Below are positions 22,650-31,400 of a stretch of DNA of 39,431 bases, piece by piece. The stretch's first letter is position 1; every line of letters begins with the position of its first letter. The notes below the pieces were generated by a model. That model was not told the DNA's origin and searched no databases. It worked only from the letters and a program-made list of their open reading frames with translations. This DNA comes from Eubacteriales bacterium (lineage in GTDB: Bacteria > Bacillota > Clostridia > Lachnospirales > Lachnospiraceae), in assembly GCA_030524585.1 (NCBI GenBank), contig JAUNGJ010000030.1, positions 1 to 39,431 on the forward strand, given 5' to 3'. Made by a program: the position numbers and the translations under genes.

Positions 22650-25007
22650 ATGGAGAAACAGGTAATTAAGATATCGGTGCGCAATCTGGTAGAATTTATT
22701 CTGCGAAGCGGTGATATTGACAATCGAATCGCGTCCCAGGATAAGGATGCCATGCAGCTGGGAGCGAAGATCCACCGGAAGATCCAGCGACAGATGGGAG
22801 CCTCCTATCAGGCAGAGGTTACACTGCGCCGCGTGGTGGAGTTTGATAAGCTTTGTATACAGGTAGAAGGCAGAGCAGATGGAATTATTGCGGAGGATAC
22901 GGTATATGTGGACGAGATCAAGGGAGTTTTTACAGATCTGGAGCGTCTGAGGGAACCGATTCCGGTGCATCTGGCACAGGCCAAATGCTATGCCTGCATC
23001 TATGCCATGCAGCAGGAGCTGACGGTTATTGGCGTGCAGATGACTTACTGCAATATGGAAACAGAGGAAATCAAACGTTTCCGGCAGGAATATAAGGCGG
23101 AAGAGCTGGAAGCCTGGTTTCAGGAGCTGGTTCTGCAATACGAAAAGTGGGGACGGTTCCAGATAGAATGGAGAGAGATTCGTAACCACTCTGTGAAGCA
23201 GGTGGAATTTCCCTATGCATACCGGGAAGGGCAGAAGAATCTGGTTACTTCCGTATACAGGACGATCCTCAGGAAGAAGAAGCTGTTCATTCAGGCGCCG
23301 ACGGGAGTGGGGAAGACGATCGCCACGATATTTCCGGCGGTGAAGGCAGTTGGGGAAGGCCTTGGGGAGAGGATTTTCTATCTGACGGCAAAGACCATCA
23401 CCAGGACGGCGGCAAGTCAGGCATTTGAGTTATTGAAGGAGCAGGATCTGAGATATAAGGTAATCACACTGACGGCGAAGGAAAAGATCTGCTTTTGTGA
23501 GAAGGCGGACTGCAATCCGGAATACTGCCCTTATGCGAAGGGGCATTTTGACCGGGTGAATGATGCGGTGTATGAACTGATTACCAGCAGGGATGATATG
23601 AGCCGGGCGGTGCTGGAGGAGCAGGCAAAAAAGTGGCAGGTGTGCCCGTTTGAGCTGGGGCTGGATGTTTCTACGTGGATGGATGCGATCATCTGCGATT
23701 ACAATTATGTATTTGATCCAAGCGTACATTTGAAGCGTTTTTTCGGAGAAGGTATCAAAGGAGAGAATCTGTTTCTGATCGATGAGGCCCATAATCTGGT
23801 AGAACGGGGCAGGGAGATGTACAGTGCAAGTCTGTATAAGGAAGATGTGCTGAAGATTAAGCGACAGGTAAAGCTGTTGGATGTACGGCTTGCAAGGCGG
23901 CTGGAAGAGTGTAATAAGCAGCTGCTGGAGCTGAAACGGGAATGTGACGGAGTGACCGTCTTAAACAGCGCGGCGCATATTTATCTGAAGCTATTAACGG
24001 TGATGGCGGAGCTGGAACGTTTCTTGGAAGAGCACAAAGAGAATGCCGTCAGGGAGGAGGTTCTGGAATTTTATTTTGAAGTGCGGACTTTCATCAGCGT
24101 ATATGAGAAGCTGGATGAGAATTACATGATTTATGCAGAGCTGACGGAGGATGGCAGGTTTCAGGTGCGGCTGTTCTGTGTGAATCCTGCTGTCAATCTA
24201 AAAGAATATATGGAGAAGGGGAACAGTACCATATTCTTTTCGGCCACCCTCCTTCCGATCCATTATTATAAAGAGCTGTTGAGCACAGAGAAGGATGATT
24301 ATGCAGTGTATGCAGAGACAGCATTTTCAGAGGAGCAGCGGATTCTCCTGCAGGCTGTGGATGTCAGCACGAGATATACGCTGCGGGGAGAGACGATGTA
24401 TCAGAGATATGCGGAATATCTCTACCGGATGGCTAAGGTGAAGAAGGGAAATTATATGGCATTCTTTCCTTCTTACAAGTTTCTGGAACAGGTCTACGAT
24501 GCCTTCTCAGAAAAGATAAAGGAGGAGGATGAGCTTCGCTGCCTGGTGCAGGCGCCGTATATGTCGGAAGAGGCAAGAGAGATTTTTCTGGAAGGCTTTG
24601 AAGAGAGCCAAAGGGGCAGCCTGATGGGTTTTTGTGTGATGGGAGGCATTTTCTCGGAAGGAATTGATCTGGCAAATGAACGGCTGATCGGAGCCGCTGT
24701 TGTGGGAACGGGACTTCCCCAGGTGTGCAGGGAGCGGGAGCTTTTGAGGAGTTATTTTGACGGCAGAGGCCTGAATGGATTCGATTATGCCTATGTATAT
24801 CCGGGGATGAACAAGGTGCAGCAGTCTGCCGGACGTGTGATACGGACAGAGAAGGACCGGGGAGTGATTTTGCTTTTGGACGAGCGGTTTTCGGAGCAGA
24901 GATACAGAAATACCTTCCCACGGGAGTGGAAAGGCATCCGATTATGCAGGATCCATACTGTAGAAGAGCAGCTTCAGGAATTTTGGGATGAAAGTTCCTC
25001 AAAGTAG
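22650..25007 (+). CDS. PD-(D/E)XK nuclease fused to DinG/XPD-like Fe-S DNA helicase
   Basis: 785 residues. The N-terminal domain (about 1-165) has a PD-(D/E)XK nuclease core: GRADGII with D77, VYVDEIKG with E89-I90-K91, and QAKCYACIYA with Q110, like Cas4/RecB nucleases. The helicase part has Walker A PTGVGKT (217-223), a Cys cluster (C281, C283, C288, C293, C332) for a 4Fe-4S cluster as in XPD/DinG, the DEAH box (378-381, FLIDEAHNLV), GIFSEGIDL and QSAGRVIR. Such enzymes unwind DNA 5' to 3'. AGAGGAAAG lies 13 nt before ATG 22650, a rather long spacing. It follows the radical-SAM/DUF4130 pair, probably as part of one repair module. Its end overlaps the convergent lysR-type gene by 34 bp. Confidence 0.9.
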   Translation: MEKQVIKISVRNLVEFILRSGDIDNRIASQDKDAMQLGAKIHRKIQRQMGASYQAEVTLRRVVEFDKLCIQVEGRADGIIAEDTVYVDEIKGVFTDLERLREPIPVHLAQAKCYACIYAMQQELTVIGVQMTYCNMETEEIKRFRQEYKAEELEAWFQELVLQYEKWGRFQIEWREIRNHSVKQVEFPYAYREGQKNLVTSVYRTILRKKKLFIQAPTGVGKTIATIFPAVKAVGEGLGERIFYLTAKTITRTAASQAFELLKEQDLRYKVITLTAKEKICFCEKADCNPEYCPYAKGHFDRVNDAVYELITSRDDMSRAVLEEQAKKWQVCPFELGLDVSTWMDAIICDYNYVFDPSVHLKRFFGEGIKGENLFLIDEAHNLVERGREMYSASLYKEDVLKIKRQVKLLDVRLARRLEECNKQLLELKRECDGVTVLNSAAHIYLKLLTVMAELERFLEEHKENAVREEVLEFYFEVRTFISVYEKLDENYMIYAELTEDGRFQVRLFCVNPAVNLKEYMEKGNSTIFFSATLLPIHYYKELLSTEKDDYAVYAETAFSEEQRILLQAVDVSTRYTLRGETMYQRYAEYLYRMAKVKKGNYMAFFPSYKFLEQVYDAFSEKIKEEDELRCLVQAPYMSEEAREIFLEGFEESQRGSLMGFCVMGGIFSEGIDLANERLIGAAVVGTGLPQVCRERELLRSYFDGRGLNGFDYAYVYPGMNKVQQSAGRVIRTEKDRGVILLLDERFSEQRYRNTFPREWKGIRLCRIHTVEEQLQEFWDESSSK

Positions 25008-25870
25008 TTTAAAAAAGTGGTTACGGCCGGGGAGACCGGCAGCTTGTCGTTATATACGACGGCAAGCTCCCGTATGGGAAGGATTTCTTTGGTTTCCACA
25101 ATGAACAGTTCCTCCGATTGATCCGGCAGACAGTAGTCCGGGACAAAGGCGATTCCAAGACCGATCCGCGCAAGGTCGATCAGCAGGTCGTTGCTGCTGA
25201 GCTCGGCCTCCGGAACCAGCTCCAGCTGATGCTGCTGAAACAGGCTGTGGAGAAATTCACTGGTGGTACTTTTTTTATCCAGCATAAGCAGGGGATATTC
25301 GGACAGCTCCGCCAGGGACAGGCGCTGATTCTTTAAATAGGCAAAGGATTGATTGGCAACGAATACATCCCGGAATTGCTTGATTCTTTTGATGGACCAC
25401 AGATTGTTAAGATAAGCGTTCGGGTAGTTGACGACGATGAAATCGGCCTGTCCGCTTTTTAACAGCTCCACACATCCGATGGAGGTTGCATTGACAATTT
25501 TAATATGTACGTTGGGAAATGCCTGATGGAACCGCTCGACATACGGAACCAGAAAATACCGGCAGATAGTGTCGCTGGCGGCGATTCGAATCTGTCCTCC
25601 GGTGGTGACCGATTCCAGCAGCTGGGATTCTCCGCGGCGGATCAGGCTGATGGCAGGCTCAATGTGCCGGAGCAGGATCTCGCCTTCTGCTGTGAGACGG
25701 ACCTTCTTGGTGCTTCGGATAAACAGGGTCTGGGACAGCTTTCCCTCCAGAGCCTTGATAGATTGGCTGACGGCTGACTGTGAGATATACAGCTTCTTGG
25801 AGGCCTCCGAGAAGCTTAATGTGGTTGCTACATAATAGAAAACTTTGTATAATTCATAATTGATATCCAT
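24974..25870 (-). CDS. LysR-family transcriptional regulator
   Basis: 298 residues from ATG 25870 (MDINYELYKVFYYVA), after GGGAGA; the longer frame to 25930 adds a tail without homology. The winged helix-turn-helix (about 1-62) reads LSFSEASKKLYISQSAVSQS, then IKALEGKL, and the effector domain (about 90-295) is a two-lobed periplasmic-binding-protein fold. It is divergent from the membrane-protein gene at 26006 with a 135-bp spacer, the usual arrangement of a LysR regulator and its target. Its end is convergent with and overlaps the helicase gene. The co-inducer is unknown. Confidence 0.9.
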   Translation of the reverse strand: MDINYELYKVFYYVATTLSFSEASKKLYISQSAVSQSIKALEGKLSQTLFIRSTKKVRLTAEGEILLRHIEPAISLIRRGESQLLESVTTGGQIRIAASDTICRYFLVPYVERFHQAFPNVHIKIVNATSIGCVELLKSGQADFIVVNYPNAYLNNLWSIKRIKQFRDVFVANQSFAYLKNQRLSLAELSEYPLLMLDKKSTTSEFLHSLFQQHQLELVPEAELSSNDLLIDLARIGLGIAFVPDYCLPDQSEELFIVETKEILPIRELAVVYNDKLPVSPAVTTFLNYFEELSSQNS

Positions 25871-25924
25871 AATGATTCTCCCGGTAAATGATGACCCTGC
25901 CGCCGTTATGACCGGCGGGCCATT

Positions 25925-25958
25925 TTGCATATTAATAAGTAGATATTATAAGTATAAT
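25925..25958 (+). promoter_or_regulatory. Divergent spacer with a promoter candidate for the TIGR01906-type gene
   Basis: TTGCAT (25925-25930), 16 bp, TATAAG (25947-25952), overlapping ATTAT-AAGT-ATAAT, a short inverted repeat with the AT-rich T-N11-A look of LysR sites. A second -10-like TATAAT is at 25953-25958. Weak individually. Confidence 0.35.
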
Positions 25959-26005
25959 GGATAATCCGGGGAATGACAATAAAGAAAAGATTGGGAGACG
26001 AAGAC

Positions 26006-26707
26006 ATGAAAAAGATACGGAATTTACTCGGGGTGGCAGCAATGATGCTTTTGGTGGCAGCGCTGCTTCTTACCAGCTTTCAGATGGCGATTTACGGAGA
26101 CCGTGAGTATCGCTTTTACCAGAGGGAATATGAAAAATACCAGGTGGCGGAAAGCCTGAATATGGAGATGGAAGATATTATGGATGTGACAGATCAGATG
26201 ATGGCATATCTGATCGGACAGAAGGAGGAACTGTCGGTGATTACTAAGGTGGACGGCAGGACTCAGGATTTCTTTAATGAGCAGGACCGTTTTCATATGG
26301 GTGAGGTGAGAAATCTGTTTCTGGGAGGCTTAAGGCTCCGAAATTATTTCCTGATCATCACGGCGGCGCTGATTATACTTCTTGCTCTGTGGAAGGCGGA
26401 GCTTGGAAGGATCCTGCCGGCAGCCTATTTTACCGCGCTGGGGATCTTTGGCGTTTTAACGGCGGTGCTTGGGGGACTAATTGCTTCGGATTTTAATAAG
26501 TATTTTACGATCTTTCATGAGATATTTTTTGACAATGACCTGTGGATCTTTGATCCGGCAACGGATTACATGATCCGTATGCTGCCGGAAGGATTTTTCT
26601 ATGATTTTGTCATTCGTATCGGAAGCTTTTTTGTCGGCGGGCTGGTATTCATCGGAGCACTGGCGGGTATATGGATGGTGTGTGTAAAGAAGAGGGAAAA
26701 TAATTAG
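26006..26707 (+). CDS. TIGR01906-type (DUF1461) integral membrane protein
   Basis: 233 residues from ATG 26006 (MKKIRNLLGVAAMM), which follows GGGAGA; upstream in-frame codons from 25973 lack a ribosome site. There are four membrane segments: one at the N-terminus (about 7-28), then an extracytoplasmic stretch of about 75 residues with FYQREYEKYQVAESL and FFNEQDRFHMGEVRNLFLGG, then three at about 110-130, 138-162 and 200-225. The motif HMxDVR/HMGEVR is typical of this clostridial and lactobacillar family, whose function is unknown. It is divergent from a LysR-type gene that may regulate it. Confidence 0.75.
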   Translation: MKKIRNLLGVAAMMLLVAALLLTSFQMAIYGDREYRFYQREYEKYQVAESLNMEMEDIMDVTDQMMAYLIGQKEELSVITKVDGRTQDFFNEQDRFHMGEVRNLFLGGLRLRNYFLIITAALIILLALWKAELGRILPAAYFTALGIFGVLTAVLGGLIASDFNKYFTIFHEIFFDNDLWIFDPATDYMIRMLPEGFFYDFVIRIGSFFVGGLVFIGALAGIWMVCVKKRENN

Positions 26708-26745
26708 ATGAACTTATAAAAGAATTTAGATATATTAATTTCATT

Positions 26746-26800
26746 TATAATAGAAATCATGTTATGATAATACAAGAATAGAAGGCGCATGGGTCTGCGC
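26746..26800 (+). promoter_or_regulatory. Probable purL leader: -10 element and small hairpin
   Basis: TATAAT at 26746-26751 is a likely -10 without a good -35. Downstream GCGCA (26785-26789) and TGCGC (26796-26800) form a short stem. No purine riboswitch core is recognisable, so purine control, if any, must act otherwise. Confidence 0.35.
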
Positions 26801-26835
26801 GGAAGCGAATGAATCAAACAGATGGAGGAAGTTTT

Positions 26836-29800
26836 ATGAGTAATGTAAAACGAGTATTTGTTGAAAAGAAACCGGAATATGGAGTTCAGGCACAGGAGCT
26901 GTTTCACGAGATCAGAGGCTATTTGGGGATTCGGGATGTGGAAAGCGTACGGGTTCTGATCCGCTATGATGTGGAGAATATTTCGGATGAGACATTTGAG
27001 AAAGCCTGCAACGGCATTTTTTCAGAGCCGCCGGTAGATATCCTGTGGAGAGAAGAAGTTCCGGTTACCCAGGGGACAAGCCAGTTCTCGGTAGAATATC
27101 TTCCGGGCCAGTTTGACCAGAGAGCGGATTCTGCCGTTCAGTGTATACAGTTTATCAAGGAGGATGAGAAACCGATCATCCGTACGGCTACGACCTATAT
27201 CATCAGGGGGAAAGACGGCTGTATTTCACCGGAAGAGCTGGAGATCATCAAGAATCACTGTATCAATCCGGTGGATTCCAGAGAGGCGGAGGAGGAGAAG
27301 CCGGAGACCCTGGTAACACAGTTCGAGGAGCCGGAGGATGTGAAGGTGTTTGACGGATTCCAGAACATGGAAGAGGATGAGCTGAAGAAGCTCTATGATT
27401 CTCTCGGACTTGCGATGACATTTAAGGATTTCCTTCATATCCAGAATCATTTCCGGGGAGAAGAGCACAGAGATCCGACGATGACCGAGATCCGGGTGCT
27501 GGATACCTATTGGTCAGATCACTGCCGTCACACCACCTTCTCTACGGAGCTTAAGGATGTGAGTTTCGGCGAGGGCGACTACCGGACGGTAATTGAAGGT
27601 ACCTACAGGCAGTATCTGGCAGACCACAGTGAGATTTTTAAGGGCAGAGAGGATAAGTTTGTCTGCCTGATGGATCTTGCGCTGATGGCCATGAGAAAGC
27701 TGAAAAAAGAAGGAAAGCTTCAGGATCAGGAGGAATCGGATGAGATCAATGCCTGCAGTATTGTGGTTCCGGTAACGGTAGACGGTGTGGAAGAAGAATG
27801 GCTTGTGAATTTCAAGAACGAGACCCATAACCACCCTACGGAGATCGAGCCTTTCGGCGGCGCGGCTACCTGCCTTGGCGGTGCGATCAGAGATCCGCTG
27901 TCAGGACGTACCTATGTATATCAGGCAATGCGTGTGACCGGCGCGGCAGATCCGACCGTGTCGGTAAAAGATACGATCAAGGGCAAGCTTCCTCAGAAGA
28001 AGCTGGTGCGGGAGGCGGCACATGGATACAGCTCTTACGGCAACCAGATTGGTCTGGCTACCGGAACGGTAAAAGAGATCTATCACCCGAACTATGTGGC
28101 AAAGCGTATGGAGATCGGCGCCGTTATGGGCGCTGCTCCGAGACGGGCGGTCATTCGCGAGACCTCAGATCCGGGAGATATTATTATTCTTCTCGGCGGC
28201 CGTACCGGCCGTGACGGATGCGGAGGTGCAACCGGTTCTTCCAAGGTGCATACCGAGGAATCCATTGAGACCTGCGGAGCCGAGGTGCAAAAAGGTAATC
28301 CGCCGACAGAGCGCAAGATTCAGCGTCTGTTCCGGAGAGAAGAAGTAAGCAGGTTAATTAAGAAGTGTAATGATTTTGGCGCCGGCGGCGTATCCGTGGC
28401 AATCGGTGAACTGGCGGACGGCCTGAGAGTCGATCTTGACAAAGTGCCGAAAAAATATGCAGGTCTTGACGGAACGGAGATTTCCATCTCCGAGTCTCAG
28501 GAGCGTATGGCAGTGGTTGTAGATCCGAAAGATGTAGAGGAATTTATGGGCTACGCCAGAGAAGAGAATCTGGAGGCTGTGGAAGTAGCTGTTGTAACAG
28601 AGGAACCGAGACTGGTGCTGAACTGGAGAGGGAAGGATATCGTCAATCTGTCCCGCGCTTTTCTGGATACGAACGGCGCCCATCAGGAGACGTCGGTTGC
28701 AGTGGATATTCCGAGCCGGGCAGACAGCATTTTGACAGATCAGGTCGAGGTTTCGAATGTAAAAGAGAAGTGGCTGGATACCCTGAGAGACCTGAACGTT
28801 TGCTCACAGAAAGGCCTTGTGGAAATGTTTGACGGTTCCATTGGAGCAGGCTCCGTATTCATGCCTCACGGCGGCAGATATCAGATGACAGAGACCCAGG
28901 CGATGGTTGCCAAGCTTCCGGTGCTGAAGGGAGACTGTGACACGGTAACGATGATGAGTTATGGATTTGATCCCTATCTGTCAAGCTGGAGTCCTTATCA
29001 CGGCGCGGCTTATGCTGTGACAGAATCGGTTGCCAAAATTGTGGCGGCCGGCGGCGACTACAAAAAGATCCGCTTTACCTTCCAGGAGTATTTCCGCCGT
29101 ATGACAGAAGACCCCCACAGATGGAGCCATCCGTTTACCGCGCTTCTCGGGGCTTATCATGCGCAGCTCGGATTTGGCCTGCCGTCTATTGGAGGCAAGG
29201 ACAGTATGTCAGGAACCTTTGAAGATATCGATGTTCCTCCGACACTGGTATCCTTTGCGGTAGATGTGGCAAAGGAGAAGGATATTATTACGCCGGAGCT
29301 TAAGAAGGCGGGCAATAAGCTGGTATGGCTCCGCATCGATACGGATGAAAACGACCTTCCGGTTTATGAGAAGGTGATGGAGCAGTATGGAAAATTCTCC
29401 GATGATATTCACAGTGGCAGGATCGTTTCCGCCTATGTGACGGACCGCCACGGTGTGATTCCGGCTGTCAGCAAGATGGCCTTTGGAAATGGTATGGGTG
29501 TGAAGCTTGAGCACAATATGGATGCAAGGGAATTATTTGCCCCCGCATTCGGTGACCTGATCGCCGAGGTCCCGGCAGATAAGGTGGGCGAGCTGAGTAT
29601 CACATATACGGTGATCGGCGAAGTGACGGCTGACGGCGTATTTACTTACGGAGATACCGTAATTACCCAGGAAGAGGCGGTTTCTGCATGGAAGGAAACG
29701 CTGGAGCGGGTATTCAAGACGGTTTCCGGTGCGGATCATGATGAGACAGTAGTGCCGGTTTCTGATGAAACATCGGAGGACGGCAAGCTGGGAGAAGACG

Positions 29801-30645
29801 GATTGTTCCGTGCTTCCGGCGTCTATGTATGCGATCATAAGATCGCACAGCCTACCGTATTTATTCCGGTATTCCCGGGAACCAACTGTGAGTATGACAG
29901 CGCAAGAGCCTTTGAGCGCGCCGGAGCGAAGGTGATCACAAAGGTATTTAAGAATATGGATGCGGCGGATATCGTTGATTCCGTACAGGTATTCGAGAAG
30001 GCGATCGAACAGTCGCAGATCATCATGTTCCCCGGCGGATTCAGCGCCGGTGACGAGCCGGACGGCTCTGCAAAGTTCTTCGCGACGGCTTTCCAGAATG
30101 CAAAGCTGAAGGAAGCGGTAGAGAAGCTCCTGAATGAACGTGACGGATTGGCGCTGGGTATCTGTAATGGATTCCAGGCGCTGGTGAAGCTGGGGCTGGT
30201 TCCGAAGGGCAGAATCACCGGGCAGGATGAGAATGCGCCGACATTAACATACAATACGATCGGACGCCACATTTCCAAGATGGTTTACACGAAGGTGGTT
30301 ACCAACAAATCTCCGTGGCTTCAGAAGGCAGAGCTTGGCGGTGTGTATACCAATCCGGCTTCCCATGGAGAAGGACGTTTTGTTGCAAATAAAGAATGGC
30401 TTGCGAAATTATTTGCAAATGGCCAGGTTGCAACCCAGTACTGTGATCCGGAAGGCAGGATCAGCATGGATGAAGAGTGGAATGTAAATGGTTCTTACTG
30501 TGCGATCGAGGGTATTACAAGTCCGGATGGAAGAGTGCTCGGAAAGATGGCCCACTCTGAGAGACGGGGACGCTCTGTTGCAATTAACATCTATGGAGAG
30601 CAGGATCTGAAATTGTTCGAGTCTGGTGTGGAATACTTTAAATAA
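26836..30645 (+). CDS. purL: Phosphoribosylformylglycinamidine synthase, single-chain
   Basis: 1269 residues from ATG 26836, preceded by GGAGGAAG; the upstream in-frame ATG at 26809 is not needed. It converts FGAR, glutamine and ATP to FGAM in step four of purine synthesis. The single-chain form fuses an N-terminal PurS-like domain (about 1-150), two synthetase halves (HNHPTEIEPFGGAATCLGG; DFGAGGVSVAIGELADGL; GLPSIGGKDSMSGTF) and a C-terminal class I glutaminase. The last (from about residue 1015) shows PGTNCEYDS, MFPGGFSAGDEPDG, the nucleophile Cys in LGICNGFQA, and SHGEGRF. Many Firmicutes instead use separate PurS, PurL and PurQ; this long form is common in Clostridia. It stands alone here, with a terminator after it. 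Confidence 0.97.
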   Translation: MSNVKRVFVEKKPEYGVQAQELFHEIRGYLGIRDVESVRVLIRYDVENISDETFEKACNGIFSEPPVDILWREEVPVTQGTSQFSVEYLPGQFDQRADSAVQCIQFIKEDEKPIIRTATTYIIRGKDGCISPEELEIIKNHCINPVDSREAEEEKPETLVTQFEEPEDVKVFDGFQNMEEDELKKLYDSLGLAMTFKDFLHIQNHFRGEEHRDPTMTEIRVLDTYWSDHCRHTTFSTELKDVSFGEGDYRTVIEGTYRQYLADHSEIFKGREDKFVCLMDLALMAMRKLKKEGKLQDQEESDEINACSIVVPVTVDGVEEEWLVNFKNETHNHPTEIEPFGGAATCLGGAIRDPLSGRTYVYQAMRVTGAADPTVSVKDTIKGKLPQKKLVREAAHGYSSYGNQIGLATGTVKEIYHPNYVAKRMEIGAVMGAAPRRAVIRETSDPGDIIILLGGRTGRDGCGGATGSSKVHTEESIETCGAEVQKGNPPTERKIQRLFRREEVSRLIKKCNDFGAGGVSVAIGELADGLRVDLDKVPKKYAGLDGTEISISESQERMAVVVDPKDVEEFMGYAREENLEAVEVAVVTEEPRLVLNWRGKDIVNLSRAFLDTNGAHQETSVAVDIPSRADSILTDQVEVSNVKEKWLDTLRDLNVCSQKGLVEMFDGSIGAGSVFMPHGGRYQMTETQAMVAKLPVLKGDCDTVTMMSYGFDPYLSSWSPYHGAAYAVTESVAKIVAAGGDYKKIRFTFQEYFRRMTEDPHRWSHPFTALLGAYHAQLGFGLPSIGGKDSMSGTFEDIDVPPTLVSFAVDVAKEKDIITPELKKAGNKLVWLRIDTDENDLPVYEKVMEQYGKFSDDIHSGRIVSAYVTDRHGVIPAVSKMAFGNGMGVKLEHNMDARELFAPAFGDLIAEVPADKVGELSITYTVIGEVTADGVFTYGDTVITQEEAVSAWKETLERVFKTVSGADHDETVVPVSDETSEDGKLGEDGLFRASGVYVCDHKIAQPTVFIPVFPGTNCEYDSARAFERAGAKVITKVFKNMDAADIVDSVQVFEKAIEQSQIIMFPGGFSAGDEPDGSAKFFATAFQNAKLKEAVEKLLNERDGLALGICNGFQALVKLGLVPKGRITGQDENAPTLTYNTIGRHISKMVYTKVVTNKSPWLQKAELGGVYTNPASHGEGRFVANKEWLAKLFANGQVATQYCDPEGRISMDEEWNVNGSYCAIEGITSPDGRVLGKMAHSERRGRSVAINIYGEQDLKLFESGVEYFK

Positions 30646-30668
30646 TAAAATTTATAGAAAGTGCTCTA

Positions 30669-30710
30669 AAAAAATTCCTGATGCTGAAAAAAAGTGTCAG
30701 GAATTTTTAT
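30669..30710 (+). terminator. Intrinsic terminator of purL
   Basis: AAAAATTCCTGA (30670-30681) and TCAGGAATTTTT (30697-30708) form a perfect 12-bp stem with a 15-nt loop; the T-run lies at the 3' arm. AT-rich but clear. Confidence 0.75.
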
Positions 30711-30780
30711 ATATTGAGAAAATCTATGAATAAATCCGGTATTTTTCATAATAAATCTGATGTTTGAAGTTATGAAGTTG

Positions 30781-30809
30781 TTGAAAATTATATATCGCTA
30801 AGGTACAAT
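30781..30809 (+). promoter_or_regulatory. Promoter TTGAAA-17-TACAAT of the TRAP operon
   Basis: TTGAAA (30781-30786) and TACAAT (30804-30809) are 17 bp apart, 45 bp before the dctQ start. The rest of the gap 30711-30780 is AT-rich and shows nothing else recognisable. Confidence 0.72.
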
Positions 30810-30854
30810 TGGGAGTGTGAATTTATTAACAGGAATGTTTTAGGAGGGAAACAG

Positions 30855-31400
30855 ATGAAAGCTATGAAATGGCTTGATAAGTACTTTGAGGAAGTTGTTC
30901 TTGCAGCACTCTTGTTTGTCATGATGATGATCATGGGCATTCAGGTACTGGCAAGATATGCTCTGGGAAATTCCCTGTCCTGGTCAGAAGAGATTACCCG
31001 CTTCTGTTTTATCTGGACAGGTTTCTTAAGCATCAGCTTCTGTATCAAGAACAGTGCGGACATCAAGATTGAGCAGTTTATTGATTTGTTTGAGAATGTG
31101 GCGGGAGGCAAGATTAAGATCGTATTTAAGACACTTGTGAATGTTGCGGAATTTATTTTGTTTGCCTATCTTCTGCCTTTTGCGTATCATTATGTACATT
31201 CTGCCTACATCAGCCAATCGACGAGTCCGGCATGTGGGATTCCCATGTGGGCTGTGCAGAGTATTACGCTTATCAGCTTTGTAATGTGCGAGATACGAAT
31301 TATTCAGAAATTTTTGAAACATGTAAGACAGTTTATGGGCAAAGAACCGGTGCCGAAGAAATTGTCAGAGCAGACCAGTGAGAAGGAAGGGGTGAAATAG
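30855..31400 (+). CDS. dctQ: TRAP transporter small permease (DctQ)
   Basis: 181 residues with four membrane helices (about 12-34, 48-68, 88-108 and 125-148). ARYALGNSLSWSEEITRF between helices 1 and 2 is a clear DctQ signature. ATG 30855 follows AGGAGGGAAACAG. TRAP transporters use an ion gradient to import organic acids: DctP captures substrate, and DctQ with DctM forms the membrane channel. The stop TAG abuts the ATG of dctM with no gap. The operon order Q-M-P places the binding protein last. The substrate is unknown; C4-dicarboxylates, sialic acid or 2-keto acids are common in the family. Confidence 0.92.
   Translation: MKAMKWLDKYFEEVVLAALLFVMMMIMGIQVLARYALGNSLSWSEEITRFCFIWTGFLSISFCIKNSADIKIEQFIDLFENVAGGKIKIVFKTLVNVAEFILFAYLLPFAYHYVHSAYISQSTSPACGIPMWAVQSITLISFVMCEIRIIQKFLKHVRQFMGKEPVPKKLSEQTSEKEGVK

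Noticed and set aside
26708..26835. Possible purine riboswitch before purL
   Set aside because: The conserved purine aptamer core and loop sequences are absent; only a 5-bp stem is present.
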